A stretch of DNA of 64,000 nt from Epiperipatus broadwayi (Eukaryota > Onychophora > Udeonychophora > Euonychophora > Peripatidae): assembly GCA_028023455.1 (NCBI GenBank), contig JAQFVV010006621.1, positions 435,452 through 499,451 of the forward strand. The letters run 5' to 3'. This document shows, one piece after another, positions 25,601 through 37,249 of this stretch; positions within the stretch are counted from its first letter, which is position 1; every line of letters starts with the position of its first letter. The notes below the pieces were generated by a model. That model had not been told where the DNA came from. It did no database searches and saw only the letters and a program-made list of their open reading frames with translations. A program made the position numbers and the translations under genes.

Positions 25601-27705
25601 TGTAACGATCCAAAAAAGTGCTACTTAATATAACTACACTACAGGTCGCCACTAGGCATTTGAACCTAGAAAATTTATAAAGTAGACAGATACGCAAATC
25701 AAAAAAAAATTGTTTTTTTTATTTTATATATTTTGATTCCGGTCATTATCCCATTGTCGCTAGCTCAGTGGAATAGCAGAGATATATATTTTATAATAAA
25801 TTCTTAACTAAGAATATATAAAAAAAATAAAATAAGCCACTGCCAGTAATTATACACACAAACATTTATTTACGCACATATATATATATATATATATAAA
25901 ATTTAGCATTACTATTTTAGTATATTCACTTTAGCATTTAACTACATTTTTAAATTTTATTTTAGATTTTAATTTTTATAAGTTCGCACAGATGGGTTTA
26001 TAAAAGTTTGTTTTATAATGTTGAGTATAGATCAGTTACATAGATTACACGGTTAAAAACATTTCAAATTAAACATCACTGACCAAAATACAAAGTCATT
26101 GATAACGTCAATTGCAGAGGGAATACAAGAAACCCAATAGCATTCATCATAAGATGTCGCATTGACATCGATGACTTATATATTCCAATTGAATATAAAA
26201 ACCACAAACATAAGTAACTGATAACAAATCTATGCAACATCCATACCCAACTTAAATTTAATGCATTTTTATTTAGAGTGTCAAGTATAAATAGACTACA
26301 TAGATTTGCAGTTGAAAAGAAAATAGTCTATCCTTATTTAACCTTAGGCCAAAAGTTCACAATCAAACCAACGTCAATCCATTTGATATATCGATGCATT
26401 CAATGTAACACGAATACGGCAGCACAAAAGGTTAAGAGAAGAAATTGCCTCTCGTCAGATAGGAATACTACATCTATCTGACAAGAAGTGCAATAAAAAA
26501 AACTCCATAGGAAAGGACTGCGGTCATTTTGCTGACTTACAATCACATTCATAGGCAAAAAGGAAGTGTGTGGCATATAAAGCGATTCTGCCCATAGCAA
26601 ATCTCATACTACATCTACTAATTACACCAATATATCCAATCCATTGACCTAATTCAACTATGAAACAAATAACCTAAGATTAAACTCCCCTAATAAAACT
26701 TTACAAATCTATATAGCCATTCACGCCCGATTTAAGTTTAACATTTATATCATATTAAATTAGCGAAAAACCAAACTCATAAATAAAACTTAAAAGAACC
26801 AAAAAATAAATAAATAAATAAATGGAAATGATTAAAAAAAAAATACATCAATAAAAAGAATTAATAAGGAATTTAGTTTGGTCAGATAGGATTCTATTTC
26901 TATTTTTTAAAATACTGGGAAAATTTATATTTTAAAGTTCTTAGTGTTTTCAAATTAATATTCATTTAAGTTCATAACATGCTTACAGTTTTAGAAATGT
27001 TCATTAGTTATCCATTGCTTGCCGTTTGAAATCCAGCGTTAAAATCCCTCAATGATCCTGGGTCCTCAATATAGGAAAAGTGATGTTTCATTTTCTTTTT
27101 TTTTATAACAACTGAAGGAATTGAAAGTGCGTCTTTCAATCCCTTCACCTCCAACTCTCCGACTTAACACATCTTCATCCTCTTTTAAATTTTCTTCACA
27201 CACTAACCATTTTATTATCAAACTTTTTCTTTTATATGTAACTTAGGATCCAATGGACATTACATCATCGATGATGATGATCCTTCCATTGAGGTTCGAT
27301 TCCTCAATGGATCTCTTTCATTGGCCATTAGTTTCTAATGTTTTCCTATCTGACAGTTGCTTATACATTTAAATGCCCAAGGGCTAGTTCACTTGGACTA
27401 ATTAAAATAATCATTTCCATTTTTTCAATAACATTAATTAATTTGTTTTGTACAAACTTACAAATATTTTTATCTTTAAATCTTTTTAAGTTTTTGCTTT
27501 TAAAATACTTTTTCTATTTTTAATAAAGTTTCTTTTTTTTTTTAATAATTTTTTTCATCTATGCGATTTTATATATATATGAGTTTAGTATAGAATTTTA
27601 ATTTTCAATTTTTAATTCTTAATAAAGAAGTTTTATTTGCGAACTTTTATTTTTTTCATGTTTACTAATAAAAAAAATAATGTTACGTCGTATGTGCCCG
27701 TTACA
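25601..27705. mobile_element. Probable solo LTR (or unrecognised LTR-type element), 2.1 kb
   Basis: The segment starts TGTAACGATCC and ends GTGCCCGTTACA. The ends have the TG...CA form of LTRs and form a 7-base inverted pair, TGTAACG/CGTTACA. Both sides are (AT)n, so any short target duplication (for example ATATA) is plausible but cannot be proven. The ends resemble those of the LTR retrotransposon at 32689-38932 (TGTAACAG/CTGTTACA), but the interior is not the same sequence. The inside has no RT, integrase or gag motif and contains degenerate internal repetition (compare 26021-26060 with 26277-26320, and 26226-26275 with 26703-26755). A solo LTR left by recombination is the simplest reading; strand is unknown. 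Confidence 0.5.
27285..27311. repeat. Perfect 10-bp hairpin with TTCGATT loop
   Basis: TCCATTGAGG and CCTCAATGGA pair perfectly around the 7-base loop TTCGATT. The loop is identical to the usual tRNA T-loop sequence. A second palindromic block, ATCATCGATGATGAT, lies just upstream at about 27264-27278. Both fall near the right end of the probable solo LTR. Confidence 0.85.
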
Positions 27706-27750
27706 ATATATATATATATATGTTAATTCTAATATTTTCACAGATAAAAG

Positions 27751-29307
27751 ATGTCATATTATTATTACTATTTGTGGAATATTCTGTGCAGTGAAAAAGC
27801 TAAATGCTGATGGTTCAGTACAATATCAAGTACCTTCCTCAGAGTGTCCTCTTTCTCAAATCATAAGAATGCATGTGAGATTTAAAATCGTTTTTATCGT
27901 TTTCTTTTTCCTCATATTTAAATTCTATTGGTTGAGAAGTTTTAAATTTTATTTTCTCTTCCAATATCTTCTTTCAAATGTTGTTAATCTTCTTTAATTC
28001 ACACCTTTCATTTATGCTCTTGGGCCTTTTAAAAATCTCTATAGCTTCTCTTAGCAATCTCTGGTCATATTGTTCAATTTTTGCTAAAATATTTGTTTTT
28101 TCAAAATTGATATCATGATTTGTTAATTTTATATGAGAATAAATAGCTGATGAATTGGATTTTTCTCTCACTGTCAGAATGTGTTCTTCCTTTCTAATAT
28201 TTATTCTATGATTAGTCTGTCCTATATATGTATGTGGACAGACCCTACATGGAATTTCATATACACTATGACACTCCAAAGCAATTTTATCTTTAGGAAG
28301 TGGAAATATTTCACTAATTTTTTTATAAGTAGTGTAAATTGTGTGAATATTATTATTTTTTAAAATGTTACCAATTCTATCAGTTACTCCTTTTATATAT
28401 GGCAAAATTATCTTAATTTTTTATGTATCAAAATCTTTTTTCTTTTGATATGTATAAGCCCTATTAATAATGCTGTAATTAAAACTGTTATGAAGAAGCA
28501 TTTTATTAGTAGCAAAAAGGTCCTGGTGAAAATGGCTAGCATCAGAAAGTCTCTTTGTTCTATCCAATAATGTCTTTGCTACTGAAAATAGTTGTGCAGG
28601 ATGGTGATGAGAGGAAAAATGCAGATATCTCCCAGTGTGTGTTGGTTTTTTATATATATCATGGGATAAAGAACCATCTTCCCTTCTTTCAATCAAAACA
28701 TCTAAAAAATGTAATTGATTATTATTTTCTATTTCCATGGTAAATTTAATATTGTTGTGAAAAGAGTTTAAAAAATTAAAAAAGTCATCAAGAGCATGCT
28801 TACCATGAGGCCAAATAACAAAGATATCATCAACATACCTCAGCCATATAGATGATTTTTTAACTGCTAAAGTCAAAATTTTATTTTCCATATCCTCCAT
28901 AAAAATAGAAGCTAAGGCTGGAGAAATTGGTGAACCCGTAGCTAGACCTGATGTTTGTTTATACATCTGCCCATCAAAAACAAAAAATGTATTCGATAAG
29001 CAGTGTTCAATCAAAACCACAGCAAAATTAGGCAACTGAATATTTTTTAAAACTTGAATCGCTTCATTTACAGGTACACTAGTAAAAAGTGAAACAACAT
29101 CAAAACTTACCAAAATATCATTCTTTGTCAATTTAATATCCCGGATAAGTTCAAGAAAATGATTAGCATCTTTAACATATTATGACATCGTTGTTAAATG
29201 TGGCTGTAAAAAAGAAGTCAAAAAACGAGCTAGTGTCTGTGTAGGTGAACCAACTGCACTTACAATCGGTCTCAATGGAATATATCCCACAAATAGTAAT
29301 AATAATA

Positions 29308-29313
<6 letters not shown>
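27751..29313 (-). mobile_element. Penelope-like retroelement, 5'-truncated copy
   Basis: The copy holds the C-terminal part of a Penelope-like element: RT followed by a GIY-YIG endonuclease, read leftward. It is cut at its 5' side inside the RT N-terminal region, just before PLRPIVSAVG, where it passes into (AT)n. Its 3' non-coding tail runs from 27973 to about 27751. A segment of about 33 bases at the 3' edge (27751-27783) reappears in inverted orientation at the 5' edge (29280-29313), both carrying ATTATTATTACTATTTGTGG, so the copy has short inverted ends. Target-site duplications cannot be seen because of the AT repeats. Confidence 0.85.
27974..29278 (-). pseudogene. Penelope-like RT plus GIY-YIG endonuclease, nearly intact frame
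   Basis: One minus-strand frame runs for about 434 codons, broken only by two TAA codons, at 29180-29182 and 28421-28423. The part before the first stop carries PLRPIVSAVGSPTQTLARFL. The RT core follows with SFDVVSLFTSVPV, ATGSPISPALA and the catalytic RYVDDIFVIW, then LHFLDV and YKKPTHTGRY. After the second stop come LPYIKGVTDRIGNIL and a GIY-YIG endonuclease with a VYEIPCRVC start, TYIGQT, the RxxIRKEEH block and a final IFKRP segment. This order is the one known for endonuclease-bearing Penelope-like elements, whose product makes cDNA primed at a nicked target. The N-terminal domain is missing and the copy is not functional as it stands, though the low number of lesions suggests a fairly young insertion. 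Confidence 0.9.

Positions 29314-29382
<69 letters not shown>
29311..29382. repeat. (AT)n microsatellite
   Basis: About 72 bases of AT dinucleotides at the 5' edge of the Penelope-like copy. Translations with long I-Y runs here are artefacts of the repeat. Confidence 0.97.
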
Positions 29383-29387
<5 letters not shown>

Positions 29388-31689
29388 ATATAACAGACAT
29401 ATAAGAAATTTTGGCATAATAATAAATAACTTAAGGCAAGTTTAATTAACTCTTGAAAAATATAGTTAAATAGATAAATGCATAATTCTCATGATCATGA
29501 CCAATAAATGCTGAAATATTAAGTTTTAGCATACAAAGGGGATAAGGAAAGCAATGCTGAGTTGCTAAAGTAATAAACAAATAACGATGTAGGCTGGAAT
29601 CTGATCACCTCCATAATGTCATTTACAAGTCTTATAATAAGGCAATGATGGGAATATATTTGCTTTGGTGAAGTTGAATAGGTCATGGAATGAAGGAATG
29701 AGCATCTTCATATAACTCTAATTCTCATTAATAGGCAGGGATGATCCACTGCATTGGTAACAAAACAAGAACAAGAACCCCTGGGTCTGAAAAAGAAAAG
29801 GAGTGTTTCCGCATTTGAATGGAACTTAGACAAATGGAACCCATCAAATTAAATCTTCTGAAGCAGGGATATATACCAGCTAAAGAAATGCAATAAATTA
29901 ATCATGAAATTAGACAGCCCAGTAATGCTATATAAATGTAAAATAGTAAATAATTGCCCTTAAAATTAAAGATATAAAATAAAATGTGAATGGTCATGCC
30001 ATAAGTTTATAATATGTGAATATCTATTATATGAGGCTAAATCAAGGCCTATGCAGTTGATTATATATTAAAAAAAATTATGAGATTACTTCCTGCTTAA
30101 TTTGAGATCCACTCCATAGGTCTTATATATAGATGGAAATATCGATAAGATAACCTATGTTGATAATTTATTAAATTATGATGAAAGTTTTAAAGAATTA
30201 AACTATTGTATCATATATTTCATTATTTGTAACATAAGTTTCACAGAATTGGAAACCACTTATCTATGTGTGTGTGTGTGTGTGTGTTTAAAAAAAAAAA
30301 ACAAGTTTTAACTTTTAACTTCGAACATTAAATTTTATTTTAAAACTGCAGGTTGTTTATAAATCACCTGCATGCAGTATACATGTATAATTGTTCCTTC
30401 CTAAAACAGAAAAATAAAGTTTTTTTTTAACACTTGATCTTAATTTTAATTTTAACAAAGTTATATATAAACCATTATAATTTCCTTAATGGCTAAATGA
30501 TATTTTGAAAAAAAAAAAACGATTTTAAACAGACAAGTTTAAAATCCCAAATAATAAAAAAACAAATTACAATCAGAGGGGGGTTTTAAATATCTTGTTA
30601 TTTAATTACTGGACTTTTCTTTAAATAATGTCAAATATTTTAATCATTAAAATATTTTATTAAATTTACCTCATCTAATTCCTAAACAATAAGTCTAGTA
30701 AAATTTAAGAAAGATGAATATATTGCAATAGTCGATCTTCCTTACTAGATACAATTTATTAAGTGTGTTTTAAAAAAATATTTAAATAATTCAATATGAT
30801 ATCTAAATAATATGATAACAAACATTTTTATAAAATGATTAATATATAATTATTTAATGCAAAGAAAGAAAATAATAAAAAGGCTTTAATTATTTGCCAG
30901 TAACATTACATACTAGTGGCTTCCTTTTGACAGTGATGGCATAGTATATTAGAAATTTGGATGGACAAATGTAGTCAAGGACTTGATCAGCCTAGCATTC
31001 TATAAGACCAGGGAAACCCCATACTCAGCTTCACTGGCAATGGCCAGAGAAATTGTAGCAATCTACTCACTCATATCATGATGTAAATTATCAGCTTAAA
31101 ACTTTTCAATAACTTTCAAAAGTTTACTATAACTAAACTCGACAAGAAGTATACAAATACTTTTCTAGTAGTTTACAATAATAATAATTGTTTTTTTTCT
31201 TTTTGCTCTATATATATATATCTCAAAAACAAAGCCATCCGGATCATTCCACATTAATTAATTAATTTAAACTTAAGCAAAATTATTTTCTTTATTATCT
31301 AAAAGAATTTTACTGATTATAATCTTAATGCAATTTAATTTTGAAATTTTACTAATTGCATTCCTTAATTATATTCTGAATGTCTTTGATTTTTTATCAA
31401 ATTCCCCAGTAATTACACTTTTCTCACCTTTTACTGTAAAGACAATGCTACACTAAATATAAACTCTAAAATTAGACTGGTACCTACATTCTTTTAATAT
31501 AAATTGGTATTTTAAATAATTTGAAAGTTAAACTTTCTTGGCTGTTTTGAATTCCCATTTTTTTCACACATCCCAACTCATAATTAAATTTTATAATAAA
31601 ATTTATGTTTTAATAATAAAATTACATTTTTTAAACATATTTTTTAAATGCCTTAATATTTTTAACTTAATAGCAAAATATATATATAT
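29383..31689. other. Non-coding stretch
   Basis: No coding signal. It includes a (TG)n run at 30267-30286 followed by poly-A, and a less AT-rich patch at about 30895-31080 with no identified origin. Confidence 0.55.
30267..30286. repeat. (TG)n microsatellite
   Basis: Ten TG dinucleotides followed by TTT and a 12-base A run. Confidence 0.93.
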
Positions 31690-32640
31690 ATATATATGAC
31701 CACTTCAATATGTATTTCATGCTAAACAAGCACTCATCCATTGATCCAGATCATCATTTTACACACATATATGTAATCAGTGCTCAGTTTATATTAAGAT
31801 AGAAAATCTACACACTTTAATGGACAGGCTTAAATCCTCTCCACTCTCCATCTCTTCAGTCATTCATGTCACTGAAAATCTGATGATGGAATGCTTATAT
31901 CCCTTCCTGATGCCTATTTTATACACATACTAATGTTGACCTTTAGTCAATCTGATCCCTCATATGTAGAAACCTAACATGTCCATTTAAATATACAAAA
32001 GAGGGATGGACAGATTGCAGGCTGAATATATAATATTGAAATACAAGTATAGAGTATATATTATACCAAGATGTGGTAAAAGAGGAATTGAACCCAGACA
32101 TTTGAGCTCCTTACAGTCTCCATTCTGTCCAATATAACTGATACACATGATCACATACATGTAAAATACATAAATGATCTCCAATATATGTATTTCATGC
32201 TGAATCAGCACTTTTCAGTTGGTCCACATCATCATCTCCCACACATACATATGTAATATAAGCACAATTTATATTAATATAGCAAATATACAGACTTGTA
32301 CTGACATGTACCAGTCCTTTCCACTCTTCAATACTTTAGCTATCTATATCATAAAAATCTGATGATGGAATGCTCAAAATCCTTGATGATGCCAATATTA
32401 TATATTCATACCCACAGAATTCAGGCTGAATCTGTAATACTGAAATACAAGTATAATTTATATATTCAACTAGATGTAATTAAAGGAGATTTGAACACAA
32501 ACTTTCAAACTCTCTTAGTCATTCACTCTATCCAATATAAATGCACATGTCCACATACATGTAAAAAAGATAAATGATCTCCAATATATGTATTTCATGT
32601 TGAACCAGCATTCATCATTTGGTTTGAATCATCCAATTCC

Positions 32641-32688
<48 letters not shown>
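31690..32688 (+). repeat. Family F tandem array, plus arm of locus A
   Basis: Two tandem units and the start of a third, all plus-oriented. Unit boundaries repeat the landmark CCAATATATGTATTTCATG at about 31704, 32181 and 32581, giving units of about 477 and 400 bases. Each complete unit carries in order GAATCAGCACTCATC-like sequence, a CA/TA-rich core, AATCAGTGCTCAGTTTATAT, ACTTTAATGGACAGGC, ACTGAAAATCTGATGATGGA, the AGGCTGAAT block, TTGAAATACAAGTATA, a GATTTGAACCCAG-like block and TCCAATATAAC. The third unit is interrupted in its (CA)n(TA)n core by the LTR element at 32689 and resumes at 38933. No protein is encoded; the landmark resembling a tRNA B box makes a SINE-like origin possible. 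Confidence 0.85.
32641..32688. repeat. (CA)n(TA)n microsatellite at the LTR insertion point
   Basis: CA dinucleotides at 32641-32668 pass into TA dinucleotides that reach the LTR boundary. This is the microsatellite core of the family F unit. Confidence 0.95.
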
Positions 32689-32692
<4 letters not shown>

Positions 32693-34305
32693 ATGAGAAT
32701 TAAAACTGCTTAATTACACCTTTTAAGACTTTTTTTAACTTTTACAACTCGAACTTGTAATTTTAAAAACTTTCTAATTATTTATTTTAATTTTATGAAA
32801 TCATATTATTTGGCAAAATATCTTTTTAAAAACTCATTACTCAAGCAGGAGAGTAAATAGGATTAATACTTACATATCAATCATACCCCCGGTCAGACTG
32901 CAATTTAATAAAATAAACTGACAGTCATTTCTCCAGACTGAAATAGCTCTCTGGCTGCGTGAAAGGTGAAACATCCCATGGGGAATTTATAATGGGTTTA
33001 AAACCCAGGGTGCCATCCAATACTGAGATTGGAACTCATGAGATGTCAAAAACACATTTCAAGTGCTTGACCCATGGCTAGTTCTTCACATGAGATGGGC
33101 TGCACATTTGATTGTGAATGAAGAGAAAGATAGAAAAAACAACATTAACAATTTTAAACAAAATTTATTTAAAAAAAAATAAAACAATGATAATAATTAT
33201 AAATGCAAGAATAAGATATAATTAAAATGTAAACACATAAGAAATATTACATATTTAATAAATTTTGCATGCTTATTTTAATGAGTGAGATTTAAAAGAT
33301 TTTATCCTGATATTAATATTTACCTAGGATTTATAGCACTGGTTTTGGACTTTATTTGTCACTTCAACATTGTTTTGGTAGCGATTCAATTAGTCTTTAA
33401 TTTCCATAGTAGGTATCATAGTTCCTGGATTTCTTTTGTAGTTGGGTTGTAGTTTGTAGTTGGGTGATCACCCCTTTTTGTCCTCGGATCCGGTTAGTTT
33501 CTTGGTCCTGGCATTGGTATTTCTAACTGAAAGATAGCTTCTTGTGGTCCCTTGTTCAGGTGGCTTGGTTTACCTAATTTTTACTTAATTTAATAGGGCG
33601 AGTTGAAACTTTGGCAGAAGGTGAATCAGAGTAATATGTTATGGCATTTTGCTAAATGGCACATGGGAGAATAGTGGAGAAAAATGACCGAACACAATGT
33701 TAAGTTCTAGCCAATCATTTTTTTTTAATCTGGTTTGAAATGAACTTAATTCAAGCTTAACAACTCTGGCTGAACTCAAAACTTAACCACCAAATTCAAA
33801 ACTCTATCTCAACCCTTTCTAAAACAATAGAGAATCTGTGCCTTTTATATTATTCTGATCCCACCTCCCTGCTCTAGCTTCAACACATTTTATCTCCAAA
33901 AATTTAATTATAATTTACATTTCTTTATTTCTGTTTCGAATTTTAATTACAGAAATTAGAAATTGTTCAACTAATCAGTCTGGAATTTTAATCCCCAACT
34001 GATTATTTTTGTACATACTATTTTAATTAATCACAAACCTTTTATTTTTTAAATTAAAAACACTTTTTTTTCCTTAAAGAATATTTTTATCAGATAATAT
34101 TGTATAAAAGAAAGACAAGTTGTAATTATTAGTTTCGAACTTATCTCTAAATTTTCCTGTATTTTAATTTTTATATTTTCAAGTATTGATTCTGATATAT
34201 ATTTTTTAAATTTTATATATTTTTTTAATAAATAAAAACAAGTGAACTATGTAACTCGTATATACACACACACCTGCGTGACATGTGTATATACATACTG
34301 TTACA
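32689..34305 (-). repeat. 3' LTR of the gag-only element
   Basis: Left copy of the direct repeat. The inner end is intact (TACTGTTACA at 34296-34305). The outer end is TATAATGAGAAT where the partner has TGTAACAGGAAT, so the terminal TG has mutated. Landmarks shared with the right LTR include AATTAAAACTGCTTAATTAC, ACTCAAGCAGGAGAGTAAAT, a CCATGGCTAG segment and GTAGTTGGGTTGTAGTTTG. Confidence 0.9.
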
Positions 34306-34321
34306 TCACACCCCTCCCAAT
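34306..34321 (-). promoter_or_regulatory. Polypurine tract of the LTR element
   Basis: On the minus strand TTGGGAGGGGTGTGA lies immediately before the TGTAACAG start of the 3' LTR. A G-rich purine run at this place is where plus-strand DNA synthesis is primed in LTR retroelements. Confidence 0.75.
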
Positions 34322-34399
34322 TGAGAATTTTAAGTGCATTGATCACTTTTCCTAAGTATTGACAACTTTAACTTCTTATTTTTAATAACTTTATTTTTC

Positions 34400-34547
34400 T
34401 AGAGTGCATTTTTAGTTTTTATTTTCATCATTAAGTAATAAATGTAATATTAAGAGAAGCAGGCAGCAAAGTATTAGGCAATTCAACACACAGATCGATT
34501 TTGTGCTGATTTAAACCAACTTTTAATTTCTTGTGGAAGTCGTGACT
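34400..34547 (-). pseudogene. Possible retroviral-type protease fragment
   Basis: Downstream of gag in the element's reading direction, one minus-strand frame stays open for about 45 codons and reads SHDFHKKLKVGLNQHKIDL near 34487-34543. This resembles the stretch after the active-site DTG in Ty3/Gypsy proteases (L-I-S-x-D-F-x-K-K-L). The DTG itself is not visible. Position fits the order gag-protease, with everything after it deleted up to the polypurine tract. The evidence is resemblance only. Confidence 0.35.
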
Positions 34548-35385
34548 ACAGCATAGGTAATTGTTGTGCACAACGGATCATGTAAAGGGACTTTAAGATT
34601 GTGAATGGCATGGTTACTTCTACTGCACATTCGCTTCACAAAATTTTTTATTTTATTTGGTTACTGGGCATTTTTCTTCTAGATTTATATATATATATTT
34701 TTTATCATATGCCAGGACTTTTCTACTGGTGCATCATCATCAGTATTATTTATTAGTCATCGCAAGAAAAGGCTTAATCTAACCAAAAATTGGGGCTGAA
34801 ATTTATATATTTGCCCAAATACTCGCACACACACCTCAATCTTAATTTAACTCATTTTTTTATTTGAGTTGATTTGTTAATGATTTATTTTCATTAGTAC
34901 TTTTATCATACATTTATTTCATTTTTTATTTTTAAAGATTTATATTTTATTATTCTCCTTCCTTTTTTTTAATTTTATTTTAAAAGGACCTTTTTATTTT
35001 GCTTGTTTATTTTGATTTTAGACATTTATTTTGTTTGTGTCACACTCTGCTATGTTCTAGACTTATGAGCTGGAATATCTCAATAATCGCTAAGACATAA
35101 TCGAGGGTTTTGACATCTTTAAAACTTTTAAGATTGTTATTTTATTCTACTAAGACTAGCTTTAATCATTTTTCATTATTAAAACAAACTTTGATACTCG
35201 TTTTTACATTATTTTTTGTTTTTTAAAAAAATATAGGTTATTATTATTATTTTTTTATCATGTTATTTTTACTTCATGAAACTTTGTTAAACATTTTCCA
35301 TTATTCCAAGTCCATGGTCATTAATAACTAGGTCAAGCCAGAGAATCCATCAGATTACATATTTTTGTCTGGCAGTTCTTTATTA
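34548..35385. other. Non-coding interior of the LTR element
   Basis: No frame with RT, RNase H or integrase motifs on either strand. The sequence is AT-rich and T-rich on the plus strand. It marks where pol would be expected to begin in a complete element. Confidence 0.6.
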
Positions 35386-36755
35386 TTATTCTTTCTGCAT
35401 ATAGCCACTCATGTTGGGGGATTGAGAATCACCCCTGTGCCTTTCCTTAAATCTAGTATGGAAAATGTCAGGATCACTGCCAGTTCTTTGAAAGATTCTT
35501 GTTCTCTTGGGACTATTAGAATAATGTCTCCTTTGGGGACTCCCCAAATTCGACTTATGTCTATATCTTACAGTGTTTACAGCCAGTTCTCTTAGTTGGG
35601 GTTTGAATCCCCTATTTCTCATATCAAAAGTTGGTCTAGAACTGCCAAAAGTGCTCAACAATTTTGTCATTTGGTCCACTGTTTTCCTCTCAGTTCCTAT
35701 GATCATTTTCTCAACATTATGAGGAAAACTATGGTGGACTATCCTGACAATTTTTTGTCCGGATAGTGGGTCTGCTGTTAAAGAGCGTAATTTCGCCACT
35801 TGCCTTCTAAAAAAAGAAACAAATGGTTCATCAGGTCGCTATTTATCTTGTGACATCTGGTGACGAAGATTTTCCTGATAATCTTTGCTCCAATAACTAG
35901 CTAATAGAGCAATTTTATATTTGGCAAAAGTGACGGGTTTTTTTATATAAAGAATCCCATCAAGATTGAGACCCCCCTTGTAAATGGCTACATGCTATTG
36001 CAATCATAGCTTCCTCACTTAATTGATTCAGAGTGAAATAACACTCCAAACTATTCAAATGCTCCATAGGAGCTTCACCTTGATGTCCAGAAAATATCTG
36101 TATTTTCAAAAACTGGTTCATGATTGTCAGATTGTTTATAATGTGCGTGTTTGCCCTCAACTGGTCATACTATTTTATTTCCATTTGTGAACTATTTTTA
36201 CTATTCTTTTGATTTACTTTCCAAGCTAATTCCATCATTTCGATTTTTATCTCTTCAATTACTTTTCTATCTTCTATCTTATTTTTTTCTATTACTTGGT
36301 AAGTGGTCTCTATTTGATTTTCTATTTATGTTTTAATCTCTTCTATTTCTTTCTTAATTTCTTCTTTTATTTTATTATGCCCCATTTCGATCTGGTCTTT
36401 TAACTTTTCAAGCATTTCAGCTTGCCCTTCCAATTTACTCTTCATTTCATTATTTTGGCTTTTAAGCTCTTCGGCTATTTTTTTTATATTCTTCGGCTGT
36501 TTCTTTTTGTTTTTCAAACATGCAAGTTAATAAAGCTATAATTTCCCTATTCTTTTCTTTTTGCTCAACTTTTTTTTCATTTTTATCTTTTTGTTCCTCA
36601 CTAGAAACATTCTCTACTTTTTCCGCTTGAGTTTCCATTTTTTCTTCACTGGGGACCTTTTCTATTTCACTAGTTTCGTTTTTATTTTGTTCCTCACTGG
36701 GAACATTTTCTATTTTTTTACCTTGAGTCTCCATTCTGGCTTTATTTCTTGTCAT
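35386..36755 (-). pseudogene. Gag-like protein of the LTR element, frameshifted
   Basis: Read leftward, the gag remnant uses three frames. Frame one (36755-36462) starts MTRNKARMETQ and is charged, with repeated E-K/N-V-P-S-E-E units. Frame two (36517-36326, continuing to 35960 with a stop at 36326) gives a lysine- and glutamate-rich probable coiled coil, then LRANT and the capsid-like IQIFSGHQGEAPMEHLNSLE. Frame three (about 35955-35386, one stop near 35850) carries KYKIALLASYW, PFVSFFRRQVAKLRSL and a basic C-terminal tail. The order, N-terminal coiled coil followed by a Ty3-type capsid, fits a gag protein that assembles the particle. No CCHC zinc knuckle is seen. At least two frameshifts and two internal stops make it inactive. 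Confidence 0.75.
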
Positions 36756-37229
36756 ATTTATAATTTTAAACTTTACTTTTTTATATTATTTATCTTTAAT
36801 ACTATATTTTATTCACACTCATAAGTTTACTAATTTCTATTTTATTTAATTTATAATCAAACATGAGTGTTCGGTGAACTTTTCTCCCACTACATTCCTC
36901 CTAATACCACTTGCATGCCAATTTCTATTCTAATGCCAATCAATGCCTACCCACACCTATCTTCCTATATCTATAATGTATATCTATTTTTTTCTTTTCT
37001 TTTTTTATACCAACTATATTATTTCATTTATACAACTATATTATTTCATTAACTAAATTCACTTATCTTTCTTTTATAACATAGAATTATTATCAGTGCC
37101 ATTTATTCTCTTTCATCTCTCATAAATTATTTCAATTTAATTATACAGTTTTATTTATGTGAGCCGAATTTTTTTTAATAAATTTTTTTATTACATTTTT
37201 TTTTTTATTTTTATGAATGGATGTTCATG
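36756..37229. other. Leader region of the LTR element
   Basis: Lies between the 5' LTR/primer-binding site and the gag start, and is non-coding in the element's direction. The open frames seen on the plus strand (36561-36824, 36867-37052) are F-, L- and Y-rich shadows of gag and leader sequence. Confidence 0.6.
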
Positions 37230-37247
37230 CTCTCACATTGGATGACA
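37230..37247 (-). promoter_or_regulatory. Primer-binding site, tRNA-Lys type
   Basis: Two bases inside the 5' LTR, the minus strand reads TGTCATCCAATGTGAGAG. It fits the 3' end of tRNA-Lys (complement TGGCGCCCAACGTGGGGC) with mismatches, most of them C-to-T or G-to-A changes, as expected from CpG decay. Position right after the LTR supports the call. Confidence 0.65.
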
Positions 37248-37249
37248 TT

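Noticed and set aside
27680-27997. 105-codon plus-strand frame antisense to the Penelope 3' tail
   Set aside because: It contains a plausible-looking stretch (LNADGSVQYQVPSSE) but crosses an AT repeat and the 3' tail of the element on the opposite strand; no family match is apparent.
29172-29417. Open frames with long I-Y runs, here and at 17147-17392 and 40023-40244
   Set aside because: The I-Y runs are translations of (AT)n microsatellites, not protein genes.
31690-32640. CRISPR-like spaced repeats
   Set aside because: Repeat units are hundreds of bases long and diverged, in eukaryotic DNA; this is a tandem and interspersed repeat family.
35365-35595. Plus-strand open frames over the gag region (also 36561-36824 and 36867-37052)
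   Set aside because: Shadows of the minus-strand gag and leader; composition follows the complementary K/E-rich coding sequence.
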